Shown: positions 8,471 to 17,439, numbered from the stretch's first letter. The stretch is DNA of 64,000 nt from Palsa-360 sp963710315 (GCA_963710315.1 CAVPZW010000007.1:248001-312000), one strand, 5' to 3'. The notes: generated from the sequence alone by a model not told the origin. Made by a program: numbers and translations.

Positions 8471-11149
8471 ATGGAGAGAGATAGCGACATCAACGTATTG
8501 GGCATGGATCCCCAGGAATTGCAGGAATGGGTTGAATCCTTCGATCAAGTGGTACGCGAGGAAGGCCAGGAATCGGCCATCACTCTGCTGGACCGGCTCC
8601 GCGGGCGCGCACATTCTCTGGGCCTCTCACTTCCCTTCACCGCGAATACTCCCTACATCAACACAATTTCGGCAGACCGTCAGGCCATCTTTCCGGGCGA
8701 TCAGGAAATCGAGCGCCGCATCAAGAGCCTGGTTCGCTGGAACGCCCTGGCCATGGTGGTTCGCGCCAACCGAGTCGATCACAGTATTGGCGGACATATT
8801 TCCTCGTTCGCCTCGGCTGCGACGCTGTATGAAGTCGGCTTCAATCATTTTTTCCGCGGGCGCACCGACGAATTCGAAGGCGACACCATTTATTTCCAGG
8901 GACACGCCTCTCCCGGCATTTATTCCCGCGCGTTTTTGGAAGGGCGGCTTTCCAGGAAGCAGCTGGAGAATTTCCGGCGCGAACTTCGCGAGGGCGGCGG
9001 ATTAACTTCCTACCCGCATCCCTGGCTGATGCCTAATTTCTGGGAATTTCCCACTGTATCGATGGGGCTAAGCCCGCTCATGGCCATCTACCAGGCCCGC
9101 TTCAATCGCTATCTGGAAGATCGCGGCCTCAAACCCCGCAACAACGCAAAGGTCTGGGCGTTTCTGGGAGACGGCGAAACGGACGAGCCGGAAACTTTGG
9201 GCGCGATCACTCTCGCCTCGCGCGAAAATCTCGACAACCTGATTTTCGTGATCAATTGCAACTTGCAGCGCCTGGACGGCCCCGTGCGCGGCAATGGAAA
9301 GATCGTGCAGGAGCTGGAAGCCGCATTCCGGGGAGCGGGATGGAATTGCATCAAGGTCCTGTGGGGAAGCGACTGGGATCCTCTTTTCGAACGGGACACC
9401 GAAGGGCTGCTGTCCAAGCGCCTTGGTGAAATGGTGGACGGCGAAATGCAGAAACTCACCGTCGAATCGGGCGCGTATGTTCGCCAGCAAGTGTTTGGCG
9501 GAGACCCGTCCCTGCTAAAAATGGTGGAGGACATGCCCGACGAAGCGCTGCGCACGCTGCGCCAGGGCGGCCACGACCCGCGAAAGGTCTATGCCGCGTA
9601 CAAATCGGCGGTCGAACACAAGGGTTCCCCCACCGTCATTCTGGCTCGAACCATCAAGGGCTACGGCTTGGGCGAAAGCGGCGAAGGTCGAAACATCACG
9701 CACCAGCAGAAGAAGCTCAACGAAGAAGAGCTTCGCGAATTCCGTTCGCGCTTCGGCATTCCCATCAGCGACGAGCAGTTGGCCGAAACGCCTTTTTATC
9801 TGCCTCCCGAAGAAAGCCGCGAAATTCAATATCTGCGCGCGCGAAGGCAGGAGCTGGGAGGCTACGTTCCAGCGCGCAAGGTTCGCTCCAAGCCCCTGGC
9901 CGCGGAACACGATGCGCTTTTCCGCGAATTCCACTCCGGCAGCGATGGCCGCGAAGTTTCCACCACAATGGCCTTTGTGGGAATGCTGCGGCAGATGCTG
10001 CGCGACCCTGAAATTGGCAAGCTGGTGGTTCCCATCGTTCCGGACGAGGCGCGCACCTTCGGAATGGAGTCGCTGTTCCGGCAAGTAGGCATTTACAGCA
10101 GCGTCGGGCAGCTCTACGAGCCGGTGGACGTGCACACGCTGCTGTACTACAAGGAAGCCAAGGACGGGCAAATTCTGGAGGAAGGCATCACCGAAGCGGG
10201 ATCGATGGGATCGTTCATCGCCGCGGGCTCGGCGTATGCCACGCACGGCATTAATACCATTCCCTTCTTCATTTACTATTCCATGTTCGGCTTGCAGCGC
10301 ATCAGCGACTTCATCTGGGCCGCGGCGGACATGCGATGTCGCGGATTCATGCTGGGCGGAACAGCGGGGCGCACCACTCTGGCGGGCGAAGGATTGCAAC
10401 ATCAGGATGGCAACAGCCACATTCTGGCGCTGCCCATCCCCACGATGCGCGCCTATGACCCGGCGTTTGCATACGAGATCGCCGTCATCATTCAGGACGG
10501 AATCCGCCGCATGTACAAAGACGGCGAAAATGTTTTCTATTACATCACCGTCATGAACGAGGCTTACGCAATGCCTCCCATGCCGGCCGGCGTGGAGGAC
10601 GGAATCCTGAAGGGCATGTACAAGTTCCGCGCGTCGGAAATGAAAAAGCCGAAGCTGAGGGCGCAACTCTTTGGCAGCGGAGCCATTCTGCGGGAAACGC
10701 TGAAAGCGCAGGACATTTTAGGAGAAAAATACGGGGTGGCCGCGGACGTGTGGAGCGTTACCAGCTACAAGGCGCTGTACACCGACGGAATCGACGCGGA
10801 GCGCTGGAACCTGCTGCATGCGGGCGAAACGCCGCGCGTGCCTTATGTTTCGCAGTGCCTGGCGAAATCCGAGGGCGTGCTGGTGGCCGCCACCGATTAT
10901 CTCAAGGCGCTGCCCAATCTGATCAGCCGCTGGACGCCGCGGCGCCTGGCCTCGCTCGGGACCGACGGGTTTGGGCGCAGCGAAAGCCGCGAAGCGCTGC
11001 GGGACTTTTTCGAAGTGGATGCGCGATTCATCACGCTCACCACACTGTATGAATTATTTCTGGAAGGGAAAATCGAGGCGTCGGTCGTGCAACAGGCCGT
11101 CAAGGACTTGGACATCAAGCTTGACAAGCCAAATCCGCTCTTCTCTTAA
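8471..11149 (+). CDS. aceE: Pyruvate dehydrogenase E1 component, homodimeric type
   Basis: This 892-residue, full-length AceE decarboxylates pyruvate and transfers the acetyl group to the E2 lipoyl domain. The thiamine-diphosphate motif is FLGDGETDEPETLGA (about residue 235) with INCNLQRLDGPVRGNGK following. The early block DHSIGGHISSFASAATLYEV holds conserved active-site histidines. The C-terminal part has MGSFIAAGSAYATHG, AGRTTLAGEGLQHQDG and FYYITVMNEAYAMPPMP. AAGGAAAT precedes the ATG. No aceF or lpd follows, so E2 and E3 must be encoded elsewhere. The next gene starts immediately after its stop. Confidence 0.97.
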   Translation: MERDSDINVLGMDPQELQEWVESFDQVVREEGQESAITLLDRLRGRAHSLGLSLPFTANTPYINTISADRQAIFPGDQEIERRIKSLVRWNALAMVVRANRVDHSIGGHISSFASAATLYEVGFNHFFRGRTDEFEGDTIYFQGHASPGIYSRAFLEGRLSRKQLENFRRELREGGGLTSYPHPWLMPNFWEFPTVSMGLSPLMAIYQARFNRYLEDRGLKPRNNAKVWAFLGDGETDEPETLGAITLASRENLDNLIFVINCNLQRLDGPVRGNGKIVQELEAAFRGAGWNCIKVLWGSDWDPLFERDTEGLLSKRLGEMVDGEMQKLTVESGAYVRQQVFGGDPSLLKMVEDMPDEALRTLRQGGHDPRKVYAAYKSAVEHKGSPTVILARTIKGYGLGESGEGRNITHQQKKLNEEELREFRSRFGIPISDEQLAETPFYLPPEESREIQYLRARRQELGGYVPARKVRSKPLAAEHDALFREFHSGSDGREVSTTMAFVGMLRQMLRDPEIGKLVVPIVPDEARTFGMESLFRQVGIYSSVGQLYEPVDVHTLLYYKEAKDGQILEEGITEAGSMGSFIAAGSAYATHGINTIPFFIYYSMFGLQRISDFIWAAADMRCRGFMLGGTAGRTTLAGEGLQHQDGNSHILALPIPTMRAYDPAFAYEIAVIIQDGIRRMYKDGENVFYYITVMNEAYAMPPMPAGVEDGILKGMYKFRASEMKKPKLRAQLFGSGAILRETLKAQDILGEKYGVAADVWSVTSYKALYTDGIDAERWNLLHAGETPRVPYVSQCLAKSEGVLVAATDYLKALPNLISRWTPRRLASLGTDGFGRSESREALRDFFEVDARFITLTTLYELFLEGKIEASVVQQAVKDLDIKLDKPNPLFS

Positions 11150-11155
11150 TTGAAT

Positions 11156-11608
11156 ATGGATATCGGCGCACCCCAGCGCGCTCCGGAAAAATCGCGCAAG
11201 CTCGACCTTGCGGTCGTCGCGGCTCTAATCCTGCGCGACTCCAGGATTCTTGTGTGCCAGCGGCGGCGCGACGATACACACAGCCTGCAATGGGAATTTC
11301 CCGGCGGCAAGATCGAACTGGGCGAAACTCCACAGCAAGCCCTGGTGCGCGAACTTCGAGAGGAACTGGGAGTGGAAGCCACTATCGGCCGGGAACTTTT
11401 TCGGACCCGGCATCGCTACCGCGAATCCGGGCGGGAACTTCTCTTGATCTTTCTTCAGGCTAACATTGCCGCTTCCGCTTCGCTGCAAAATCTGGTATTC
11501 GAGGGATTCGAGTGGGCGGAGCCTTCGGCATTGCCGCGATACGATTTCCTTCAGGCCGACAAGGAATTTGTAGCTTTGCTGGCTTCAAACGCAATTCCGC
11601 TGGATTAG
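11156..11608 (+). CDS. Nudix hydrolase, MutT-like (8-oxo-dGTP diphosphatase family)
   Basis: The protein has 150 residues from ATG at 11156; TTG at 11150, touching the aceE stop, is an alternative. The Nudix box GGKIELGETPQQALVRELRE followed by ELGV fits GX5EX7REUXEEXGU, with the metal-binding glutamates in place. The preceding ILVCQRRRDDTHSLQWEFPG is the typical MutT substrate-loop sequence. MutT cleans oxidised dGTP from the nucleotide pool, but Nudix specificity cannot be fixed from sequence. Close spacing suggests cotranscription with aceE. Confidence 0.9.
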   Translation: MDIGAPQRAPEKSRKLDLAVVAALILRDSRILVCQRRRDDTHSLQWEFPGGKIELGETPQQALVRELREELGVEATIGRELFRTRHRYRESGRELLLIFLQANIAASASLQNLVFEGFEWAEPSALPRYDFLQADKEFVALLASNAIPLD

Positions 11609-11613
11609 TCTTC

Positions 11614-11746
11614 GTAGGACAGGCTTCAGCCTGTCTGTTTTTCCGCCAGAGCTAGACACCCCTTTCAGGCCATTCTACATTCCCCATTTTCATTTTTTCG
11701 GTAACCTTGCGAAATTCAAAAGAAGACAGGCTGAAGCCTGTCCTAC
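11614..11746. repeat. Palindromic repeat, family A (GACAGGCTTCAGCCTGTC)
   Basis: GTAGGACAGGCTTCAGCCTG with TCT at the left and AGACAGGCTGAAGCCTGTCC with TAC at the right are near-perfect complements around an unusually long loop of about 85 bases. The arms themselves contain the short palindrome CAGGCTTCAGCCTG. Confidence 0.9.
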
Positions 11747-11824
11747 TTAAGCGCGCTTGGAGCGCGCCGGAAAAATGGATATGATGTGTCGGCTCCAGTC
11801 AAACTGAACCGCGAGGGACATTCG

Positions 11825-12541
11825 ATGGAAACGATACGCACGGAAAACATTACGTTGCAGGTGGCCGACGGTACGTCCATGAACGCATACGTGGCGGCTC
11901 CGGCGGAGGGCGCCAAGGCGCCGGGCTTGCTTGTGTTTCAGGAAGCGTTTGGCGTGAACGCCCACATACGCGATGTTGCCGACCGCTTCGCGAAACAAGG
12001 GTACGTGGCCATCGCGCCGGAACTGTTTCACCGCACGGGGCCGGGCTTCGATGGCGCCTACGACAACTTCCCTGCTTGCATGCCGCACATGCAGGCGCTC
12101 ACGCCGGACGGCATCATTGCCGACGCGCGCGCGGCGTTCGACTGGCTGCAGAAGAATCCGCGCGTGCTGCCCAACGCGACCGGCTGCGTTGGCTACTGCA
12201 TGGGCGGGCGCGCCTCGTTTCTGGCCAACTCCGCGCTTCCGCTGAAAGCCGCAATCTCCTATTACGGCGGCGGGCTTGTTCCTGCGCTGCTGCCGCGTGC
12301 CGCCACGCAGAATGGGCCAATCCTCTTTTTCTGGGGCTCGCTCGATGCGCACATTCCCAAGGAACACGTTCGCGCGGTGGTCGATGCCATGCAGGAAGCG
12401 AACAAGATGTTCGTGAACGTTGAATTCTCGGACGCCAACCACGCATTTTTCTGCGACGCGCGCCCCGCGTACAAGGAAACCGCGGCCAAGCAGTCCTGGG
12501 CGCTGACGCTGCAGTTTTTAGCGACGTATGTGAAAGCTTGA
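11825..12541 (+). CDS. Dienelactone hydrolase family protein
   Basis: The protein has 238 residues from ATG at 11825, preceded by GAGGGACA. It is an alpha/beta hydrolase that in characterised relatives opens dienelactone in chlorocatechol breakdown. The nucleophile elbow VGYCMGGRASF carries the family's cysteine. The acid lies in FFWGSLDAHIPKEH and the histidine in FSDANHAFFC, completing the Cys-Asp-His triad. The LVFQEAFGVNAHIRDVADR block is typical of DLH. No aromatic-degradation genes are nearby, so the natural substrate is unknown. An in-frame start at 11786 is less likely. Confidence 0.9.
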   Translation: METIRTENITLQVADGTSMNAYVAAPAEGAKAPGLLVFQEAFGVNAHIRDVADRFAKQGYVAIAPELFHRTGPGFDGAYDNFPACMPHMQALTPDGIIADARAAFDWLQKNPRVLPNATGCVGYCMGGRASFLANSALPLKAAISYYGGGLVPALLPRAATQNGPILFFWGSLDAHIPKEHVRAVVDAMQEANKMFVNVEFSDANHAFFCDARPAYKETAAKQSWALTLQFLATYVKA

Positions 12542-12544
12542 AAA

Positions 12545-12675
12545 GCGTGATCCGTGAATCGTGATTTGTGATTCGTGAAAAAGCGCGGCGAATCGTTTCA
12601 CTCGAAATAGACTTCACACTTTGCATTCCTAGTGCGATTTAAGGTGTCCCACGAATCACAATTGACGAATCACAA
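12545..12675. repeat. Imperfect inverted repeat (GTGATTCGTGA type)
   Basis: The region has GTGATCCGTGAATCGTGATT and TGTGATTCGTG in the left part and CACGAATCACAATTGACGAA with TCACA in the right part. These are complementary and also internally repetitive. It separates the dienelactone hydrolase and SnoaL-like genes. Confidence 0.65.
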
Positions 12676-12691
12676 ACCCGGAGGGAGCACC

Positions 12692-13291
12692 ATGGATCAA
12701 CGAATGCTCGACACGCTGAAAATAAAAGAAGTCGTCGAGAACTGGGCTGTGTTTCGTGACTCCGGCGACTGGGAGCGCTTCCGCAGCGTTTGGCACGAAG
12801 AGGGCGTGATGATGGCCACCTGGTTTCAAGGGCCCTTCGAGGAGTTCATTCGTGTCAACAAAGAGGGCTGGAACAAGGGCGTCAGCATCCTGCACTTGCT
12901 TGGGGGAACGTCGGTGGAGATCTCCGGCGCGCGCGCCATCGCGCAAACGAAAATGACCATTTCGCAGCGCGCTCCGGTGCATGACGTGATGGTGGATGTC
13001 CTTTGCACGGGCCGCTTCTATGATTTTTTTGAAAAGCGCAACGATCGCTGGGCCATCGTGCTGCGGCGGCTGTTTTATGAGAAAGACCGCATGGACCCTG
13101 TCGATCCCTCAAAGACAGTGCAGCTCGACCCGAAAATTCTGGCGCAATTCCCTGAAGGCTACAGGCACCTTGCCTACCTGCAATCCGGCTTGGGATTCAA
13201 GGTCAAGACGGATATGCCTGGGCTGAGAGGTCCCGACGCGGACGCGCTGTATGCGCTGGGAAAGAAATGGCTGGCCGGCGGGGCGATTTGA
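12692..13291 (+). CDS. SnoaL-like / NTF2-fold protein
   Basis: The protein has 199 residues from ATG at 12692, set by CCCGGAGGGAGCACC just upstream; the longer frame starting in the repeat is not credible. The N-terminal half shows the SnoaL-like pattern: a helix IKEVVENWAVFRDSGDWERF, then WHEEGVMMATWFQGPFEEF and strands around GTSVEISGARAIAQTKMTI. This matches the cone-shaped NTF2 fold used by hydroxylating dehydratases and many binding proteins. A 60-residue C-terminal tail follows. Function is unknown; the dienelactone hydrolase upstream might share a catabolic role, but the repeat between them weakens that. Confidence 0.75.
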   Translation: MDQRMLDTLKIKEVVENWAVFRDSGDWERFRSVWHEEGVMMATWFQGPFEEFIRVNKEGWNKGVSILHLLGGTSVEISGARAIAQTKMTISQRAPVHDVMVDVLCTGRFYDFFEKRNDRWAIVLRRLFYEKDRMDPVDPSKTVQLDPKILAQFPEGYRHLAYLQSGLGFKVKTDMPGLRGPDADALYALGKKWLAGGAI

Positions 13292-13320
13292 AAACGGCTG
13301 GAGGGCAATGCAATTTTATG

Positions 13321-13408
13321 TTGTCATTCTGAGCGAAGCGAAGAATCTCTCTGAGGTTTCAGCCAGAGAAAAGAAAGAGAGATTCTTCGCTTCGCTCAGA
13401 ATGACAAA
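13321..13408. repeat. Palindromic repeat, family B
   Basis: TTGTCATTCTGAGCGAAGCG with AAGAATCTCTCT faces AGAGATTCTTCGCTTCGCTC followed by AGAATGACAA. The stem is nearly perfect with a loop of about 25 bases. It sits between the convergent SnoaL-like and PilZ genes. Confidence 0.9.
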
Positions 13409-13415
13409 AGGGTAG

Positions 13416-13527
13416 GGTGGCAAAAGGGCGTGGTGGCAAGAGGGTGTCGTCGCGAAAAGGTGTGGTGGCAAGAGGGTGTGGTGGCAAGTAGGTGCAGTGG
13501 CAAGAAGGGGCGTTGGCGAAAAGGTGG
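13416..13527. repeat. Seven tandem copies of a 16-base unit
   Basis: The consensus is close to GGTGGCAAGAGGGTGT. Units start at 13416, 13432, 13448, 13464, 13480, 13496 and 13512 without gaps, each exactly 16 bases with one to six differences from the consensus. As 16 is not a multiple of three, it is not a coding repeat. It abuts the family B palindrome upstream. Confidence 0.85.
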
Positions 13528-13559
13528 GACGCTTTTTCCGCGGGCAACTTTCGCCAACG
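13511..13559 (-). terminator. Hairpin immediately downstream of the PilZ gene
   Basis: CGTTGGCGAAA (13511-13521) and TTTCGCCAACG (13549-13559) form an 11-base stem with a 27-base loop, starting about 10 bases past the PilZ stop on the minus strand. There is no U-run after the stem, so this is only a possible terminator or mRNA-end stem. Its upstream arm overlaps the last 16-base tandem unit. Confidence 0.35.
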
Positions 13560-13569
13560 GAGAGATATT

Positions 13570-14010
13570 CTATTCGCCGCGCGGGAGAGCTACTGGTGAG
13601 CTGTCTGCAATAGAGAAAGCTTCAAACGCCGACATGGCGCTGGAGCGATTGGCGGCTGCCATGTTTTCCACGCGCACCAGGCGAACAGCGACGCCGAACT
13701 CCCCTTCCGGCAATTTTTCGACGCGCACCACTTCGCCCAGGTACTCCAGATTTAGGCATCCAACCGCGGGGATCACGTGCAGTTGAACGCCTGTCTGGTA
13801 GGAATCTCTCTCCGTCGTAAAATAGAATCCGCTGCGGCTGAGGTCCCTCATGCTGCGAACTTCCTCGAAATGCCCGCGGTCCGCGTTGGCTGCCTGCACA
13901 TAGACCAGGCGATCGACTTGAACGCGAGGCTCGCCCCGCCGTTCGAACCGGTCTGACGGCCCATCTTCCTCGCGATTTTCAGCAAACATCCTTTGTTCGA
14001 GCACGTTCAC
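13570..14010 (-). CDS. PilZ-domain protein (c-di-GMP binding)
   Basis: The protein has 146 residues. PilZ domains bind cyclic di-GMP through an RxxxR arginine motif and a downstream (D/N)xSxxG motif. Here these are RRGEPR (about residues 24-29) and DLSRSG (about residue 57). The strands that follow (GFYFTTERDSYQTGVQLHVI and LNLEYLGEVVRVEKLPEGE) fit the PilZ barrel, ending with GEFGVAVRLV. No other signalling domain is present, so it is a single-domain adaptor. It stands alone between repeats and the glgP fragment. Confidence 0.85.
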   Translation of the reverse strand: MNVLEQRMFAENREEDGPSDRFERRGEPRVQVDRLVYVQAANADRGHFEEVRSMRDLSRSGFYFTTERDSYQTGVQLHVIPAVGCLNLEYLGEVVRVEKLPEGEFGVAVRLVRVENMAAANRSSAMSAFEAFSIADSSPVALPRGE

Positions 14011-14221
14011 GGCAGACTCCCCAAGGACCTGAGGCTCTTTCCGTCTGGAAATAGAGCCTTTAGCTGGATATTTCCTTCAAAACAATAGAGTAAGGCCAGG
14101 CTCGGACAGTGTCCATAGATCGGTAGTACCACCCGAAATACCTTAAGAATTCCGCGGAAATACGGTCAAATGCGGCAGCTACGTACACATGGGACCTAGA
14201 AATCTCAAGACTTCGCGAAGA

Positions 14222-14415
14222 TTAGCTTTCCTTGGCCTTCTTGATTAGCGCCTTGGGTGAGCAGGCGTTGCCTTGTATTGGCTCAACATCCGGTGGGTGT
14301 TGAAGAAGCTGGCATCCAGGGAGATGCACGATCTCATCGTGTGAACGTAGGCCTCTGGCACGCTATAGAACATGGGAACGATCTCGCGCGCAAGCTTATC
14401 GTAAAGAAACACAGC
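14222..14415 (-). pseudogene. Decayed 3' fragment of a second glycogen phosphorylase gene
   Basis: On the minus strand this stretch encodes VFLYDKLAREIVPMFYSVPE and then AYVHTMRSCISLDASFFNTH and RMLSQYKA. It aligns with the last 60 or so residues of the intact phosphorylase at 15709-17439, which reads HRMLSQYKANAYSPKALIKK near its end. A one-base loss after SQYKA shifts the frame, although a TAA remains at the matching position. Nucleotide identity to the intact 3' end is roughly 80-85% by eye, so this is an old paralogue rather than a recent copy. The rest of the gene is missing; the esterase gene begins just beyond. Confidence 0.85.
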
Positions 14416-14427
14416 CTAGACCGCCGC

Positions 14428-15396
14428 TCATCCCTTTAATTGGCGTGCGATGAAGGCCTTGACCATCTCCTGCGCACGGTCGGTTAGCGGGCCGGGGTTG
14501 GCGACCCACTCATGTTCGGCGCCTTCGAAGAGCTCGAATTGGATGTCGCCGCCAGCCGCCTTGTAGGAGGCAACGAACTTTTTCTGAATCTCCGGCAGCA
14601 CGTTGTCGTCGAGCGAGCCTGCCATGATCAGAAACGGCACGAGATTGACTTTCTCGTGGCGGTCCAGAATCTCCTGTGGATTCGATTCGTGGATGGTGTC
14701 CCACGGGACGAAAAAAGTAGTGTGGTTCTTCATCATGGTATCGCGCTTCAACTTTTCCGCATTCTTGTAGCGCGCCATCGGATCGCTGACGGGCGAGCGC
14801 ATGGCGACGTAAGCCACTGTGGCGTCCACATTCGGCGCTTCGGGAAGGGGGATGGCGTTGTACCGCGGATCGTGCGGGCGCATGCCCAGGAGTTCCGCGA
14901 CCTGGCCGCCGCTCGAACTTCCGTAGACGCCGATCTTTGACGGATCGCCATTCCAGGTAGCCGCTTTCGATTTCAGCCAGCGCACGCCGTAGTTTGCATC
15001 CTGAACGCAAGCCGGATACGGAGCCTCCTTTGCCACAGTCATATCGATGGCAACCACGAGCACGCCGCTGCCGGCGATGGCGCGGTCCATGGGCTCTTCA
15101 GCGGTGCGGTCCTTGGCGTTCCAGGCGCCGCCGTGCAGATCCAGCAGGGTTGGGAACGGGCCGGGCCCTTTGGGCTGATAGATGCGGGCTTTCAGCATGC
15201 GTCCGGCCGAGTTGCGCCGCATCTCGACCTCGCTCACGGTAATCTCAAACTTTGCCGCCGGGTCGTATGCCGTCTTCACGGGTTCAGCCGCGCATACAAG
15301 GCGCGATCCAAAGACAGATGCAATGGGTAAGCCGGCTGTGCCGATGGCGGTCAGCGTCTTCAGAAAATGCCGGCGTCCGAGTGTCTGCTTGTTCAT
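14428..15396 (-). CDS. TAT-exported alpha/beta hydrolase (esterase/lipase-like)
   Basis: The protein has 322 residues from ATG at 15396, placed by GGAGG six bases upstream. The N-terminus GRRHFLKTLTAIGTAG is a twin-arginine signal, so the enzyme acts outside the cytoplasm. Catalytic features are the oxyanion motif DLHGGAW, the nucleophile elbow GVYGSSSGGQ, the acid in MAGSLDDNV and the histidine in GAEHEWVANPG. Best matches by pattern are Aes/BD-FAE-type esterases of the hormone-sensitive-lipase-like group. The gene lies between an intact and a decayed copy of the glgP 3' end. Confidence 0.85.
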   Translation of the reverse strand: MNKQTLGRRHFLKTLTAIGTAGLPIASVFGSRLVCAAEPVKTAYDPAAKFEITVSEVEMRRNSAGRMLKARIYQPKGPGPFPTLLDLHGGAWNAKDRTAEEPMDRAIAGSGVLVVAIDMTVAKEAPYPACVQDANYGVRWLKSKAATWNGDPSKIGVYGSSSGGQVAELLGMRPHDPRYNAIPLPEAPNVDATVAYVAMRSPVSDPMARYKNAEKLKRDTMMKNHTTFFVPWDTIHESNPQEILDRHEKVNLVPFLIMAGSLDDNVLPEIQKKFVASYKAAGGDIQFELFEGAEHEWVANPGPLTDRAQEMVKAFIARQLKG

Positions 15397-15708
15397 CCTA
15401 GCCTCCATGCACAGCGATCACGAACCGTGTCTCGCATTCGATAATGAGATGATTCCAAGGGCCAGCAATGGGAACCCCGATAGTTTGAGCCTTGAAGGCC
15501 CGGATGAGCATCTTTATACACCCGTCGCCTTGCCGAGTGAACCAAATGTTCTTCGGCGCGTTGCGCCCAAGAGCGGGCCGCGGAACGAAGCGGTCGCATC
15601 CCTCTGGATCAACCTAAGTCATTGGAAACGGTTATGTCGGAAACCGGCCCAGCATCTGGTGCTGCCTGTGCATCCAATTCGAACAATGAGCCAGGTTGAT
15701 CGCAGAGA
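15397..15708. other. Intergenic region between glgP and the esterase gene
   Basis: This is 312 bases of mixed composition. Apart from the GGAGG of the esterase start, I see no gene, palindrome or obvious promoter. Confidence 0.4.
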
Positions 15709-17439
15709 TTAGCTTTCCTTGGCTTTTTTAATGAGCGCCTTGGGTGAATAGGCGTTGGCTTTGTATTGGCTCAACATGCGGTGTGTGTTGAAGAAGCTGG
15801 CGTTCAGGGAGATGCACGATCTCATAATGTGAGCGTACGCTTCGGGCGCACGGTAGAACATGGGAACGATCTGGTGTTCGAGCTTGTCGTACAGAGATAC
15901 GACCTCGGCTGCCGAATCATCGCCGGTAAATTTGGTGTCGTAGCCAATGGCCCAGCCGGTGACGCCCTCGACGCAGCCCTCCACCCACCAGCCGTCCAGC
16001 ACACTCAGGCTGGGCACGCCGTTCAGCGCGGCCTTCATGCCGCTGGTGCCGGAGGCTTCCTGCGGGCGCTGCGGCGTGTTCAGCCAAAGATCGACGCCGG
16101 CGGTCATCAGCTTGGCCAGCGCCATGTTGTAGTTCTCCAGGTACACAATCTTGATGCTGTCGCTCAATCCGGCGGCGGCTTGAATTACTCGCTGGATCAA
16201 AGCTTTCCCGCCTTCATCGTGCGGATGCGCTTTCCCCGCGTACAAAATCTGAATCGGCCCAGCTGTTTGGGAAATGGATTTCAGGCGTTCGACGTCCTTG
16301 AACAGCAGGTCCGCGCGCTTGTAGGTAGCCGCGCGCCTTGCGAAGCCGATGGTGAGCACGGCTTCATCGAATTGCACGCCGGAGCGCGTATGCACTTCCT
16401 TGATTAGCTCCGCCTTGGCCAGACAATGCGCCTTGTGAATTTCCTCCAGCGGAATGCCCACGGCGTAGCGCATGTAGGCATTGTCGCGCCGCCATTCCGG
16501 GATCTCGCGGTCGAACAATTCCTGAAATTGCGGCGAGGCCCAGGTGGCCGCGTGAACTCCATTGGTGATGGCATGAATCGGAAATTGCGGGAACATGTGC
16601 TGAGAGACTTCGCCGTGGCGCATGGCCACTCCGTTCACGTAGCGGGAGAAGTGAATGGCCAGATCGGTCATGTTGAGCATGTTTGCATTGGCAAAGCCCG
16701 CGCCCTGCAACAGTCCGGTCCTGTATTCCCCCAGCACCTGGCGGACCAGGTCCCAGGGAAAACGATCGTGTCCCGCTTCCACCGGGGTATGCGTGGTAAA
16801 CACGCAATGGCGGCGCACCACTTCGATGTCCGCTTCCACGGCCACGGTGTAGTGGCGCATCTTGAGCTGCTCCTCGAGCATGGCCAGCGTGAGAAACGCG
16901 GCATGGCCTTCGTTCATGTGGTAGCTGCCAATGTGCGTGACTTTCAGATGCCGCAGCAGCGCCACGCCGCCAATCCCCAGCAGCACTTCCTGGCAGATGC
17001 GGTAGCGCTGATCGCCGCCGTAGAGAGAATCGGTAAGCGTGCGGTCGTAATCGGTATTTTCGGGCAGATCGGTATCCAACAAGTAGACGGGGACGATAAA
17101 GCCGGACAATCCATGGACGCTGTAGCGCCATGCGCGCACGCGAACATCCCGCTCCTCGATGCGAACTGTAAATTCTGTTTTGACAGGAGTGAGAACGGCT
17201 TCCGGTTGCCACGGGTCCGGCTCCTCGGACTGATTCCCTTCCGCATTCAGACGCTGGCGGAAATATCCCTTTCGATATGCCAGCGAAATGGCGACCATGG
17301 GCAGTTCCAGATCCGCAGCCGAACGCAGCATGTCTCCAGCCAGAATGCCCAATCCGCCACCGTAAGACGGAATGGAGGGATCCAGCGCAATCTCCATGCA
17401 AAAATAGGCAATCTTCGGCGTGCTCTTCTCTGTCACCAT
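15709..17439 (-). CDS. glgP: Alpha-glucan (glycogen) phosphorylase, short type, GT35
   Basis: At 576 residues this is the short phosphorylase type common in non-proteobacterial phyla. The enzyme phosphorolyses alpha-1,4-glucans to glucose-1-phosphate with pyridoxal phosphate. The PLP-lysine region EASGTSGMKAALNGVPSLSV is intact, preceded by VDLWLNTPQRPQ. Other family blocks are SYGGGLGILAGDMLRSAADL, YHMNEGHAAFL, TTHTPVEAGHDRF and FARRAATYKR. The C-terminal NTHRMLSQYKANAYSPKA matches the fragment at 14.2 kb. No other glycogen gene is adjacent. Confidence 0.95.
   Translation of the reverse strand: MVTEKSTPKIAYFCMEIALDPSIPSYGGGLGILAGDMLRSAADLELPMVAISLAYRKGYFRQRLNAEGNQSEEPDPWQPEAVLTPVKTEFTVRIEERDVRVRAWRYSVHGLSGFIVPVYLLDTDLPENTDYDRTLTDSLYGGDQRYRICQEVLLGIGGVALLRHLKVTHIGSYHMNEGHAAFLTLAMLEEQLKMRHYTVAVEADIEVVRRHCVFTTHTPVEAGHDRFPWDLVRQVLGEYRTGLLQGAGFANANMLNMTDLAIHFSRYVNGVAMRHGEVSQHMFPQFPIHAITNGVHAATWASPQFQELFDREIPEWRRDNAYMRYAVGIPLEEIHKAHCLAKAELIKEVHTRSGVQFDEAVLTIGFARRAATYKRADLLFKDVERLKSISQTAGPIQILYAGKAHPHDEGGKALIQRVIQAAAGLSDSIKIVYLENYNMALAKLMTAGVDLWLNTPQRPQEASGTSGMKAALNGVPSLSVLDGWWVEGCVEGVTGWAIGYDTKFTGDDSAAEVVSLYDKLEHQIVPMFYRAPEAYAHIMRSCISLNASFFNTHRMLSQYKANAYSPKALIKKAKES

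Noticed and set aside
13416..13527. CRISPR array
   Set aside because: The units are contiguous and 16 bases long with no spacers, and no cas gene is present.
14428..15905. Transposon explanation for the repeat-flanked esterase
   Set aside because: The flanking repeats are coding 3' ends of glgP with 15-20% divergence, without inverted ends or target duplications.
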